A stretch of 54,144 nucleotides of DNA from Pseudomonas sp. ZH-FAD (GTDB taxonomy: Bacteria > Pseudomonadota > Gammaproteobacteria > Pseudomonadales > Pseudomonadaceae): the NCBI RefSeq assembly GCF_002803095.1, contig NZ_PGLR01000041.1, positions 1-54,144 on the forward strand. The letters run 5' to 3'. Both the position numbers and the translations under genes were made by a program. Of the stretch, positions 15,606 through 24,242 are shown piece after piece (position 1 is the stretch's first letter; each line of letters begins with the position of its first letter). The notes under the pieces were generated by a model that worked only from the letters and a program-made list of their open reading frames with translations, was not told the origin of the DNA and did not search any database.

Positions 15606-17990
15606 CTAGGCCAGCGACGGCGCTCCGCTGGCCAGCACGCGCCAGTCGCGGGTGCTTAGCAGTTGCTCATGTGCCAGGAGCAGATCGTTTGCGGTCAGGC
15701 CCACCAGCGCTTGCTGCACCCGTTGCAGGTGCACCTCGGGCAAGCCTGCCAGATGCAGCTGCCATAGCTGCTCGGCACGCGGCAGATTGGTCTTGGCCGG
15801 GCTCAGCGCTGGCAGCAAGGCATCGCGATACCGCGACAAGGCCGTATCGTCCAGTGCGGCGAGCAACTGGCGCTGCTCGCCCAGAAAGGCGCGGATATGC
15901 TCGAAGATGCCAGCCGCCTCGCAGACGGGTGACTGCAGGGCAAACAACAGGCCCCGGCAACCCTCGACCTGGCGGAAACCGGCGAACAAGGCATAGCCCA
16001 ATTGCAGCTCACCACGCAGGCGCTGGTAGAAGCGCCCCTGCAACACCTGGCCAAGCAGACGCCAGGCGGCCTCGGTACAGACATCGTCGGCAGGCAAGGG
16101 GCAGAACAGCAGCAACGCAGCATCCGTACCCGGCTGTGCGACCTGGTGCCAATCGATCCCGGTCTCGATGCGGGGCACTGGCGGCAGATACGCCAGCGCC
16201 TCGACAGCCGCACACAGCTCGGCCAACTGTGCCTGTTCGCTCGCCCCGAGCCCGACGCTCAGGCCTTCCAGCTGCGAGGCCTTGGGCAGTTCGCACAGCT
16301 GCGGCAAACGCTGCAGCAGCGCCCGCAACAACATGCTCTGAGAAGAAGCGGGTTCGACCGGTTGATCGAGCGCTGTCAATAGCAACGGCACCAGCAAGGC
16401 GCTGAAAACCGGCAACAGCGGCGCCGGCCCGCGCAATGAAAGGCTCCAGCCAGCGGCTTGCACGCTCAGTTGGCTGACGATGCCAAGCCGCTCACCGCGC
16501 CAGCGCAGATCGGCGCTGCGCACCAGCAATCCTGCTTCGATGGCAGTCGCGTCGCCCGCATCTGAACAGGGACCACGCCAGTAAAGCGCGGCCGGCCCCC
16601 CCTCGGTCTGCCCCGGATGATGTCGCAACGCGGCCAATGGCAAAACGGCCGATGCCACGGCAGCGCCGGCCAGCAGCGGATCATTGCCGGGCAACCGCCA
16701 CTGGTGGCTCGGAATTGGCGCTGGTGATGGCATCGGCAGGGCCTGCAATGGCAAATCCAATCCGGTTGCCGGCCACAGGGGTCGCATCTGTTCGCCGCAC
16801 TGCAATTCGATCAGCCCGTCACCGCGAGCCAGGCAAGCCAGCAGCGCATTCAGTTGGCGTAAGGTGTGGCTGTCGTCCTGAGCAGGCGATTGCAGCTCCC
16901 TGGCCACCGCCAACGGGCTGAGCCCAAGCAACCTGAGCGCTGCTGCCTGCTGATAGTGCCGCAGCCGCAATGACCAATCTGCATGGCCCTGCAGCTGCGC
17001 GGCCCAGCTCTGCAGGGCGGCGCGCAAGGCCGCGCCCTGCTCCGCGGTGGCGCCAGGAAAGTCCAGGCGCAACAGGCATTGCCCCCCGTGCTGATACAGC
17101 ACCCGCGCCTGCAACTGCCGGCACAATTGCAGTGCGCGCAGGCCGTCGAGTAAGCCGCCGGGCGCAGGGTCCTGCAAGGCATCCAGTAACAGATCCAACG
17201 ATGAGTTCAGCTCGCGGGGGTCGAGCTGTACGGCAAGGCCCAGGTGCACACCAGGGCGACTGTGTTGCAGGTGCAGGCATGGCGCCTGCAGCGGTAGCAG
17301 GTCGGCCGGTGGCGCGTAACAGACGGCGCCCTCGCCTGCTGGTAACGCTCCAAGCAGCGCCTCGGCAATATCCAGCAACTGCTCGGCCGGTTGTGGCCCG
17401 ACCAGAGTCAGGCTCATATGCCGAGCCTGGTAGTGGCACTGATGATAATCACGCAACGCTCGCTGAAACTCCGCAGACTCCACAACCAGCGTACTGCGAT
17501 CACCAGCCTGGAACGCGCCGCAGCGATGCCCGGCGGCGAGCGCCTGGCCCAGCGCATGATTGATCCGGCTGTCGGCATCCTGGCTGCGCGCCTGGTATTC
17601 GGCATGCAGCACCTCGCGCTCGCGCAGCTGGGCGTCGAACTCCAGCATCGGCTGGCAGAGCATATCCAGCAGACGCGTCAGCGCCGGTTGCAGCAACTCG
17701 ACCGGCAGCTCGCAGACGAAATCGGTGTGCCGCGCCTGAGTCGAGGCATTGACGAGCCCGCCATGGCGCTGGACGAAGGCCATCAACCCCTGGTCGCCCG
17801 GGTAATCGCGGCTACCGAGAAACAGCAGGTGTTCGAGAAAGTGCGCCAGCCCCGGATAGGCCGCTGGCTCGTCATGACTGCCCGCCGCCACCCGCAGGCA
17901 CACCCCCACCTGCTGCGCCCAGGGCTGCTGCTGCACGCGCAGCTCGGCGCCATTGGCCAGTCGCCGGGTAACGGGAGCTTGATCAGACAT
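15606..17990 (-). CDS. pqqF: PQQ biosynthesis peptidase PqqF
   Basis: A 794-residue M16 (insulinase) family zinc peptidase. The inverted zinc motif HxxEH is H50-F-L-E53-H54, and the third ligand is E131 in REVLHAEYQAR. PqqF helps cut the PqqA precursor peptide to release the Glu-Tyr-derived PQQ skeleton. The C-terminal M16 half is present (FYQRLRGELQLGYALFAGFR). ATG 17990 gives MSDQAPVTRRL; a longer in-frame start at 18068 adds residues with no family support. pqqABCDE is not in this window. It is divergent from dusA. Confidence 0.85.
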   Translation of the reverse strand: MSDQAPVTRRLANGAELRVQQQPWAQQVGVCLRVAAGSHDEPAAYPGLAHFLEHLLFLGSRDYPGDQGLMAFVQRHGGLVNASTQARHTDFVCELPVELLQPALTRLLDMLCQPMLEFDAQLREREVLHAEYQARSQDADSRINHALGQALAAGHRCGAFQAGDRSTLVVESAEFQRALRDYHQCHYQARHMSLTLVGPQPAEQLLDIAEALLGALPAGEGAVCYAPPADLLPLQAPCLHLQHSRPGVHLGLAVQLDPRELNSSLDLLLDALQDPAPGGLLDGLRALQLCRQLQARVLYQHGGQCLLRLDFPGATAEQGAALRAALQSWAAQLQGHADWSLRLRHYQQAAALRLLGLSPLAVARELQSPAQDDSHTLRQLNALLACLARGDGLIELQCGEQMRPLWPATGLDLPLQALPMPSPAPIPSHQWRLPGNDPLLAGAAVASAVLPLAALRHHPGQTEGGPAALYWRGPCSDAGDATAIEAGLLVRSADLRWRGERLGIVSQLSVQAAGWSLSLRGPAPLLPVFSALLVPLLLTALDQPVEPASSQSMLLRALLQRLPQLCELPKASQLEGLSVGLGASEQAQLAELCAAVEALAYLPPVPRIETGIDWHQVAQPGTDAALLLFCPLPADDVCTEAAWRLLGQVLQGRFYQRLRGELQLGYALFAGFRQVEGCRGLLFALQSPVCEAAGIFEHIRAFLGEQRQLLAALDDTALSRYRDALLPALSPAKTNLPRAEQLWQLHLAGLPEVHLQRVQQALVGLTANDLLLAHEQLLSTRDWRVLASGAPSLA

Positions 17991-18173
17991 CAATGGTTCT
18001 CTGGGCAGCTTGCCGCCAAGCTTGCCCCTTGCGCCACGGTCCGGCAATGCTGCTTTGGGCCTAGACAAGCCGACACATTGGTACGAAGCCCTCCTATGGC
18101 CGGCAACAAAAGCCCGTCCCGTGCGGGCTTGCTGTTAGAATACGCAGCCTTTTTCAGCCCGTCACAGCGTCCC

Positions 18174-19166
18174 ATGTCCCAGGATTCAAACCGCCCCGCC
18201 CTGTCCCGCCGCTTCTCCGTCGCCCCGATGATGGACTGGACGGATCGCCACTGCCGCTATTTCCTGCGCCAGTTGTCGCGCCATGCCCTGCTCTACACCG
18301 AGATGGTCACCACCGGCGCGCTGATTCATGGCGATCGCGAGCGTTTCCTGCGTTACAGCGAGTGCGAACACCCGATTGCCCTGCAGTTGGGCGGCAGCAA
18401 CCCGCAGGACCTGGCGACCTGCGCGAAGATGGCCGAAGAACACGGCTATGACGAAGTAAACCTGAACGTCGGCTGCCCCAGCGATCGGGTGCAGAACAAC
18501 ATGATCGGCGCCTGCCTGATGGGCCATCCGGCGCTGGTAGCCGACTGCGTGAAAGCCATGCAGGACGCCGTGAACATCCCGGTGACGGTCAAGCACCGCA
18601 TCGGTATCAATGGCCGTGACAGCTACGCCGAGCTGTGCGATTTCGTCGGCCAGGTGCGTGATGCCGGTTGCCGCAGCTTCACCGTGCATGCGCGTATCGC
18701 CATCCTCGAAGGCCTGTCGCCGAAGGAAAACCGCGAGATTCCGCCGCTGCGCTACGACGTGGCTGCTCAACTCAAGCAGGACTTCCCCGACCTGGAGATC
18801 ATCCTCAACGGCGGTATCAAGACCCTTGAGGAATGCGAGCAGCACCTGCAGACCTTCGATGGTGTGATGCTCGGCCGCGAGGCCTATCACAACCCCTATC
18901 TGCTGGCGCAAGTGGACAGCCGCCTGTTCGGCGCCGAAGACCCGGGCATCACCCGCATGGACGCCCTGCTCGCACTCAAACCCTACGTCGAACAGCATCT
19001 GCGCGAGGGAGGCACCCTGCATCACGTCAGCCGTCACGTGCTGGGCCTGGCTCAAGGCTTCCCAGGTGCGCGGCGCTTCCGCCAGTTGCTGTCGGTGGAC
19101 ATTCACAAGGTGCAAGACCCGCTGGCGCTGCTCGACCAGGCAGCAGAACTGCTACGCGGGCATTAA
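18174..19166 (+). CDS. dusA: tRNA-dihydrouridine(20/20a) synthase DusA
   Basis: A 330-residue FMN enzyme that reduces U20/U20a in the tRNA D-loop. The start is typical (RFSVAPMMDWTDRHCRYFLRQ), and the catalytic Cys is C101 in NLNVGCPSDRVQ. FMN-phosphate-binding segments are seen at VKHRIGI, NGGIK and MLGREAYHNPYLL. ATG 18174 matches the usual DusA length; a long upstream open frame is only the antisense of pqqF. It overlaps the convergent Fur-like gene by four bases. Confidence 0.92.
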   Translation: MSQDSNRPALSRRFSVAPMMDWTDRHCRYFLRQLSRHALLYTEMVTTGALIHGDRERFLRYSECEHPIALQLGGSNPQDLATCAKMAEEHGYDEVNLNVGCPSDRVQNNMIGACLMGHPALVADCVKAMQDAVNIPVTVKHRIGINGRDSYAELCDFVGQVRDAGCRSFTVHARIAILEGLSPKENREIPPLRYDVAAQLKQDFPDLEIILNGGIKTLEECEQHLQTFDGVMLGREAYHNPYLLAQVDSRLFGAEDPGITRMDALLALKPYVEQHLREGGTLHHVSRHVLGLAQGFPGARRFRQLLSVDIHKVQDPLALLDQAAELLRGH

Positions 19167-19462
19167 TCCGGCGCGCTGAGGCGGTAGCGGCTACGCCCCG
19201 TCGTCTGCACCAGGCCGTTTTCCTCCATGCGGCGCAGCACCTGGCGCACGCTGACCAGCGATAGCGGTTCGCCGGCGTCGCTCAGCTGCCGATGCAGCTC
19301 GCGCGCGGACACACCCTCTTCGTCATTGGCGCTGCACAGCGCCTCCACCACCTTGAGCCTAGGCATGCTGAAACGCAGCCCGGCGGCCTGCAGCCACTCA
19401 CGGCACTGGCGCGTATCCAGGCCTGCGGAAACTGAACGAGAAGGCAGGGTTTGGGTCGACAT
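19163..19462 (-). CDS. Mini Fur-like winged-helix regulator
   Basis: A 99-residue protein in which AGLRFSMPRLKVVEALCSAN, SARELHRQL and SLVSVRQVLRRMEENGLVQ follow the Fur-family DNA-binding pattern (helix 2, wing, recognition helix). It stops where Fur proteins begin their metal-binding dimerisation domain, and there is no His/Cys-rich tail. It could bind DNA by another dimer mode or act as a partner. ATG 19462 with AAGGAG upstream is the start; an upstream frame adds unlikely residues. Two abutting inverted repeats lie just upstream. Confidence 0.65.
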   Translation of the reverse strand: MSTQTLPSRSVSAGLDTRQCREWLQAAGLRFSMPRLKVVEALCSANDEEGVSARELHRQLSDAGEPLSLVSVRQVLRRMEENGLVQTTGRSRYRLSAPD

Positions 19463-19488
19463 GTTCGGGCTCCTTGGCAGCTCGTCTA

Positions 19489-19528
19489 AAGTCGGACTCC
19501 ACCGACTTCGGTACGTTCTCACGTACCG
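19489..19528. promoter_or_regulatory. Twin inverted repeats upstream of the Fur-like gene
   Basis: AAGTCGG-6 bp-CCGACTT (19489-19508) is directly followed by CGGTACG-6 bp-CGTACCG (19509-19528). Each unit is 20 bp with perfect 7-bp arms. They lie 27-66 bp upstream of the Fur-like start codon, so they are candidate autoregulatory operators. Confidence 0.5.
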
Positions 19529-19657
19529 TCATTACTAAAGACGAATGAGCCAGCGAAAAGCGCAGCCCGAAAAGGTAAATTTTGTCAGTGACCCGACCGT
19601 TGAGCGCTTGCAGCGCCTCGGGTAAGGTCATGCCATCTGCAACGACAAGGCCTCGTC

Positions 19658-20584
19658 ATGACCTCCAAGCTGGAACAACTCAAGCAGTTCACTACCGTAG
19701 TCGCCGACACCGGTGACCTCGACGCCATCGCCCGCCTGCAACCGGTGGATGCCACCACCAACCCCTCGCTGCTGCTCAAGGCGGCGGCCCTGCCCCGCTA
19801 TGCCGATCTGTTGAATCAGGCAGTGAGTGCCGGCAAGGGAGACTTGGGGTTGGCCTGCGATCACTTCGCGGTGGCCGTCGGCCAGGAGATCCTCAAGGTC
19901 ATTCCGGGGCGCATTTCCACCGAAGTCGATGCGCGCCTGTCATTCGACACCGACGCGACCCTGCGCCGCGCCGAGCGCCTGATCGGCCTTTACGAAAAAG
20001 CGGGTATTGGCCGCGATCGCGTACTGATCAAGATCGCTTCGACCTGGGAAGGCATCCGCGCCGCCGAGCAGCTGGAAAAAGCCGGCGTGCAGACCAACCT
20101 GACCCTGCTGTTCGCCTTCGCCCAGGCGCAGGCCTGTGCCGATGCCGGCATATTCCTCATCTCGCCGTTCGTGGGGCGCATCTACGATTGGTACAAGAAG
20201 GCCGAGGGCCGTGATTTCGTAGGCAACGATGATCCTGGCGTGCAGTCGGTCAAACGCATCTACAACTACTACAAGGCAAACGGCTACGACACCGTGGTGA
20301 TGGGAGCAAGCTTCCGCAACCTCGGTCAGATCGAAGCGTTGGCCGGTTGCGACCGCCTGACCATCAGCCCCGACCTGCTGCAGAAACTGGCTGAGGACGA
20401 TGGCCAACTCAGTCGCCAGCTCGCCCCTGGTGCTACCGGCGAACCTCGCCAGAGCCTCGATGAAGGCGGCTTCCGCTGGGCGCTGAACGAAGACGCCATG
20501 GCTACCGAGAAGCTGGCCGAAGGCATCCGCCTGTTCGCCCGCGATCAGGAAAAACTCGAAGCCCTGCTGGCCGCTAAGGCCTGA
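19658..20584 (+). CDS. tal: Transaldolase
   Basis: A 308-residue class I aldolase-fold enzyme of the non-oxidative pentose phosphate pathway that moves a dihydroxyacetone unit between sedoheptulose-7-P and glyceraldehyde-3-P. The Schiff-base lysine is K125 in DRVLIKIASTWEG. The N-terminal DATTNPSLLLKAA and the ISPFVGRIYDWYK block are TalB-type signatures. It is monocistronic, ending in a strong terminator. Confidence 0.93.
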   Translation: MTSKLEQLKQFTTVVADTGDLDAIARLQPVDATTNPSLLLKAAALPRYADLLNQAVSAGKGDLGLACDHFAVAVGQEILKVIPGRISTEVDARLSFDTDATLRRAERLIGLYEKAGIGRDRVLIKIASTWEGIRAAEQLEKAGVQTNLTLLFAFAQAQACADAGIFLISPFVGRIYDWYKKAEGRDFVGNDDPGVQSVKRIYNYYKANGYDTVVMGASFRNLGQIEALAGCDRLTISPDLLQKLAEDDGQLSRQLAPGATGEPRQSLDEGGFRWALNEDAMATEKLAEGIRLFARDQEKLEALLAAKA

Positions 20585-20585
20585 A

Positions 20586-20622
20586 TGAAAAGGGGCGTCA
20601 GCCAAGCTGACGCCCCTTTTCA
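20586..20622 (+). terminator. Rho-independent terminator of tal
   Basis: TGAAAAGGGGCGTCAGC-CAA-GCTGACGCCCC followed by TTTTCA: a 17-bp symmetric stem right after the stop codon. The A-run on the other side may make it bidirectional for rssC. Confidence 0.9.
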
Positions 20623-20637
20623 TTGCGAGTTCGAAAC

Positions 20638-20701
20638 CTAGGGTGCGCCGTGCGCACCAGCGATCTTCTTTGCAGGTATCGGTGCGCGCGGCGCACCCTA
20701 C
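20638..20701. repeat. Inverted pair of GTAGGGTGCGC-family elements
   Basis: A CTAGGGTGCGCCGTGCGCAC element (20638-20658) and its inverted partner GGTGCGCGCGGCGCACCCTA (from 20681) flank a 22-bp centre, between convergent tal and rssC. Confidence 0.8.
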
Positions 20702-20715
20702 AGAAAATCGGGAGG

Positions 20716-21210
20716 TCAGTGCCGTTCGAGTGCGCTGACCAGATCGTGAAAGGCCTCGCGATTGGAGTCGTTGAGCCCCATCAGGATGCGGTGCGCTTCC
20801 AGCACTTTGGCTTTGACTACCGCCTCCGTCTGATCCTGTGACGGCAAATCATCCAATGCCTCCGGGCATGGAATCGGCCGGTCGACGATATTGAACACCT
20901 GATCAAAGCCCATTGACTGCAGCAGACGGGTGATATCGTCATGGGTGGTGACAACGGTCGGCAACAGGCCCACCTTCTGCCGCGACAGAATGGACAACTT
21001 CGCCAGCAAACCGAGAGTCGTGCTGTCGATACTGCGCGTTTCGGTCAAGTCGATGACGATGGCCGAAAAATTCAACGCGGTGAAAATCTTTTCAATCGTG
21101 GCATCCAGAGCTGAACACAGCGTCAGACGGACTTCACCGACGAACTTCAGGACGAAGGTTCCATCCTGCTCGGCGAATTGGATGCGACCGGGGCTTATCC
21201 CAGGATTCAT
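20716..21210 (-). CDS. rssC: STAS-domain anti-anti-sigma-like protein, RssC-type
   Basis: A 164-residue protein with a STAS domain (about 8-110) and the phosphorylatable serine motif IDSTTLGLLAKL (S63), plus a helical C-terminal extension. It is encoded with, and overlaps by ATGA, the receiver-phosphatase gene rssB, which would dephosphorylate it in a partner-switching circuit. In P. aeruginosa the pair at this locus, beside tal, is PA2797/PA2798. The alternative is an HsbA-type protein, but that locus has different neighbours. Confidence 0.65.
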   Translation of the reverse strand: MNPGISPGRIQFAEQDGTFVLKFVGEVRLTLCSALDATIEKIFTALNFSAIVIDLTETRSIDSTTLGLLAKLSILSRQKVGLLPTVVTTHDDITRLLQSMGFDQVFNIVDRPIPCPEALDDLPSQDQTEAVVKAKVLEAHRILMGLNDSNREAFHDLVSALERH

Positions 21211-22391
21211 GCAAGGTTCCTGCTCAACACCAGCAAGGCGATATCATCCGGCATCTCGCCCAGATTGGCCAGACCGAGAACTTGACGCAAACCGCCCAGC
21301 GTACCGCCAGCCTGGCTAACCAGTTGTGGCAGCGCCAATTCCTTCTCTTTCAGCGTATCGCCCGGCAACAGGTCGAGAATGCCGTCGGAAAGCAGGGTCA
21401 GACTGAAAGACTCAGGCAGCTGCATCACCAGATCGCCGTATTCGGCTTCTTCGAAAAGGCCGACCGGCAGGCCGCGGCCTTCCAGGTAACGCGCCTGGCC
21501 ATTCTCGAACAGCACCGGCAATGGCAGATGCCCGCCGATACTGTAGGTGAGCATGCCACTCTCCTCGTCGATCACGCCGCCGAGCATGGTCACGTGCTTG
21601 CCAAGCTTGCAGTTGATCAGGCCGCGGTTGATGTGGCCGAGCACATCCGAGGGCTTGAATTCCGGCAGCGTGCCGCCACGCCGCCACTCGTAGAGCAGGC
21701 GCGTGGTCATGAACTTGAGCAGCACGGTGACGAATGCCGAGGACGCTCCATGGCCGGAAACATCGGCCAGATAGAACGCGATGCGTCGCTCGTCGATACG
21801 GAAGTAATCGACGAAGTCACCGGACAGGTACAACGACGGAATGATCTGGTGCGCGAAGTTCAGGCCATCGGCCTGCCAGGGCGTCACCGGCAACATGTTC
21901 ATCTGCACCTGACGCCCGGCGTTCTGGTCTTCCTGCAACAGATGCAGGCTGGCCTGGAGCTCACGATTGGTCGCTTCCAGTTTCTCGCGATAGAGCTGGT
22001 TTTCGACGCGCAGACGCGCACGATCCAGCGCGCGACGCACCGAATGCTCCAGCACCGCCAGGTCTTCGAGAGGTTTGATCAGGTAGTCGGCAGCGCCGAG
22101 ACGCAGAGCTTCAACGGCATCGTTCATCACGCCGGCGCCGGAAACGACGATCACCGGCACCTCGACACCCAGCGCGTTGATACGTCGGATCAGTTCAAGA
22201 CCGTCGACCTGCGGCATGCGCAGGTCGCAGATCATCAGGTCGGGGCCTTCCTGCTGGAACACTTCCAGCCCCTGCAAACCGTTGTTGGCCTGCAACACCT
22301 TGAAGCCGCTGTCCTCGAGGTAGGCCGCGAGGCTTGCACGTACGACATCGTCGTCGTCGATGATCAGCAGAGTGGCACTGGTTTTGTGCAT
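21207..22391 (-). CDS. rssB: Receiver-PP2C response regulator, RssB-type
   Basis: A 394-residue protein with a receiver domain (IIDDDD, phospho-acceptor D56 in MICDLRMP, K in LIKPLED), a coiled coil (about 135-170) and a PP2C/SpoIIE-type phosphatase domain. The phosphatase keeps acidic motifs (GDFVDYF, ADVSGHG, LLSDGILD, MPDDIALLVL), so it looks active. E. coli RssB delivers RpoS to ClpXP; in Pseudomonas the linked STAS protein suggests a phosphatase partner switch. ATG 22391 (MHKTSATLLI) is chosen over the upstream start. The symbol is by locus and domain order. Confidence 0.65.
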   Translation of the reverse strand: MHKTSATLLIIDDDDVVRASLAAYLEDSGFKVLQANNGLQGLEVFQQEGPDLMICDLRMPQVDGLELIRRINALGVEVPVIVVSGAGVMNDAVEALRLGAADYLIKPLEDLAVLEHSVRRALDRARLRVENQLYREKLEATNRELQASLHLLQEDQNAGRQVQMNMLPVTPWQADGLNFAHQIIPSLYLSGDFVDYFRIDERRIAFYLADVSGHGASSAFVTVLLKFMTTRLLYEWRRGGTLPEFKPSDVLGHINRGLINCKLGKHVTMLGGVIDEESGMLTYSIGGHLPLPVLFENGQARYLEGRGLPVGLFEEAEYGDLVMQLPESFSLTLLSDGILDLLPGDTLKEKELALPQLVSQAGGTLGGLRQVLGLANLGEMPDDIALLVLSRNLA

Positions 22392-22604
22392 GGGGTATCC
22401 AGGCAAACTGCGCCAGGGCAATTTTGGTCACTGCCCATGGCGCGGCGCCGCATCTATGGCGCCAGGGCGATTTCAAGGGGCAGACGGTACTCCCATCTGC
22501 CGGCCGATTCAAGCCGGGACCGGTCGTCGTTCGGCGGCTTTACAGGTCAAATCGACGAGGGTTATAAGAGCCGCGGGAGAGCTCATAAGAAGAGGACAGG
22601 GTCC

Positions 22605-22904
22605 ATGAGTCAGAATGATCGAGCGTACAGCGAGAAACGTGACTACATCCGCATGCGACTGGAAGCTGCAGTCGTCCTCCATCACGCTGGCCGGGAAATT
22701 CCTGCACTGTGCCTGGATCTTTCCAGTACCGGCATGCAAATCGAGGCTGAAGTTACCCTGAGCATGGGCGACAAGGTCAAGGTCCACATCCCTTCAGAAC
22801 ACAGCGAACTCGCCGGGCTCGACGCCCAGGCCGAGGTGGTGCGAATAGGCGATCTGGGCGACGGTCGTCAGTCGCTGGGCCTGGCAATCATCTCCATGAG
22901 CTGA
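22605..22904 (+). CDS. PilZ-domain c-di-GMP-binding protein
   Basis: A 99-residue single PilZ domain. The c-di-GMP motifs are present: RxxxR as R12-DYI-R16 in SEKRDYIRMRL, and the D-x-S-x-x-G box as DLSSTG about 27 residues later. Such proteins act as cytoplasmic c-di-GMP receptors; the partner is unknown. It is divergent from rssB and ends at a bidirectional terminator shared with mlaA. Confidence 0.85.
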   Translation: MSQNDRAYSEKRDYIRMRLEAAVVLHHAGREIPALCLDLSSTGMQIEAEVTLSMGDKVKVHIPSEHSELAGLDAQAEVVRIGDLGDGRQSLGLAIISMS

Positions 22905-22915
22905 AATCTGCATTT

Positions 22916-22949
22916 ACGAAAAAGGCGGCCCAGAGGCCGCCTTTTTCGT
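22916..22949. terminator. Bidirectional terminator between pilZ gene and mlaA
   Basis: ACGAAAAAGGCGGCC-CAGA-GGCCGCCTTTTTCGT is a perfect 15-bp stem with A- and T-runs on both sides. It fits both convergent genes. Confidence 0.92.
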
Positions 22950-22960
22950 ATCTACAGGGC

Positions 22961-23665
22961 TTAGAAATCGTCTTCGACCTGCCCATCCTTCACCTTGAAC
23001 TCACGGCTCTGCAGGTAGGCGTTGCGAATGAAGATGTACTTGTCGCCGCTGACCAGTCGCTCGGCCTGCAGCAGGTTGGCACGGGTGTCGACCACCTGTA
23101 CGCCACGGGTGACGTTGCGCGTCGGTACGTGATCCATGTACGGATATGGCGTCAGGAAGCTGTCCGGCACTCGACCGGTGGCATCACGCACGGTACTTGG
23201 GCCGAGGAGCGGGATGACCAGGTAAGGGCCGCTGTTCAAACCCCAGACACCAAGGGTCTGACCGAAGTCTTCGTCATTCTTGCGCAGGCCCATGTGCTTG
23301 GCCACGTCGAAGAACCCCAGCACACCGAAGGTGGTGTTGAAGATCAGGCGCCCGGTATCGACGCCGGCGTTGTGCAACTTGCCCTGTAGCAGGTTGTTGG
23401 CCAGGTTGCCGACGTCGCCGATATTGCCGAAGACGTTGTGCACGCCATCTTCGAGAAACTGCGGCGTGACAGCCCGGTAACCCTGGGCGATCGGCTTCAG
23501 CGCATAGGTGTCGACGGTATCGTTGAAGCGGAAGATGGGGCGATTGAAACTTTCCCAAGGATCTTCTTCCGAAGCTGCCTGACTCATCGCAGGCAGCAGG
23601 CTGAGGCCGACGAGGGCCATCAGGCCACCCAGGCGCGCGATCCAGCGAGCACCGATCACATGCAT
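22961..23665 (-). CDS. mlaA: MlaA/VacJ family outer-membrane lipid-asymmetry protein
   Basis: A 234-residue MlaA protein (EEDPWESFNRPIFRFNDTVD; NNLLQGK; GQTLGVWGLNSGPYLVIPLLGPSTVRD; DSFLTPYPY). MlaA extracts misplaced phospholipid from the outer leaflet and hands it to MlaC. There is a Sec signal peptide ending AMSQA-AS, but no lipobox and no cysteine in the whole protein, so it would not be lipidated as in E. coli. It corresponds by position to PA2800. Confidence 0.88.
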   Translation of the reverse strand: MHVIGARWIARLGGLMALVGLSLLPAMSQAASEEDPWESFNRPIFRFNDTVDTYALKPIAQGYRAVTPQFLEDGVHNVFGNIGDVGNLANNLLQGKLHNAGVDTGRLIFNTTFGVLGFFDVAKHMGLRKNDEDFGQTLGVWGLNSGPYLVIPLLGPSTVRDATGRVPDSFLTPYPYMDHVPTRNVTRGVQVVDTRANLLQAERLVSGDKYIFIRNAYLQSREFKVKDGQVEDDF

Positions 23666-23769
23666 TTAAATCTCTCCTTGAGGAAAATAATGTGGCCACC
23701 GCCAGCGGGCCGAATGCCGCGTAGTATAAAGCCTGGAGCCCTGATTGGGCAGCATAGCGAAGAAAAGCG

Positions 23770-24180
23770 ATGACCGACGAAACCTTGCTGCACACGGCAC
23801 ACATCCCCGTACGCTGGGGCGACATGGACAGCTACGGGCACGTCAACAACATCATCTACATGCAGTACCTGGAAGAAGCCCGTGTCGCCTGGTTCGAGCT
23901 GGCCGGCGTAGCCATGAGCAACGTGCCGTTCGGTCCGGTGGTACTGCAAACCCAGCACACCTACCTGAAACCGGTGATCCACCCCGCCACCGTGGTGGTG
24001 GAGCTGAGGGCTGGCGCGGTGGGGCGCAGCAGCCTGGTGATCGCTCACCAGCTGACCACCGTCGAAGACCCGCTCACGGTCTACGGTGAGGGTTACTGCA
24101 AACTGGTGTGGATCGACCACGAAAGTGGCAAGTCGGTAGCCCTGCCGGAGCATGTACGCGGCCTGTTCAACGTCACCTAG
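23770..24180 (+). CDS. Acyl-CoA thioesterase, 4HBT/YbgC-like
   Basis: A 136-residue hotdog-fold thioesterase with the 4HBT active-site block RWGDMDSYGHVNNIIYMQYLEEAR (catalytic Asp at about residue 20). It would hydrolyse a short or aromatic acyl-CoA; the substrate is unknown. It is divergent from mlaA and possibly co-transcribed with the next HAD-like gene 62 bp downstream. Confidence 0.85.
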   Translation: MTDETLLHTAHIPVRWGDMDSYGHVNNIIYMQYLEEARVAWFELAGVAMSNVPFGPVVLQTQHTYLKPVIHPATVVVELRAGAVGRSSLVIAHQLTTVEDPLTVYGEGYCKLVWIDHESGKSVALPEHVRGLFNVT

Positions 24181-24242
24181 CAGTCACATTACGGTCATCC
24201 GTCGGCGTTAGATTGGCCTAGGCCAATGCCACGGATGATCCC

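Noticed and set aside
18109..18130. Hairpin AAGCCCG/CGGGCTT between pqqF and dusA as a terminator
   Set aside because: It lies upstream of both divergent genes and its T-run is poor; no transcript is expected to end there.
21282..22604. Long plus-strand frame leading into the PilZ gene
   Set aside because: The PilZ protein starts at ATG 22605; everything upstream is antisense to rssB with no domain.
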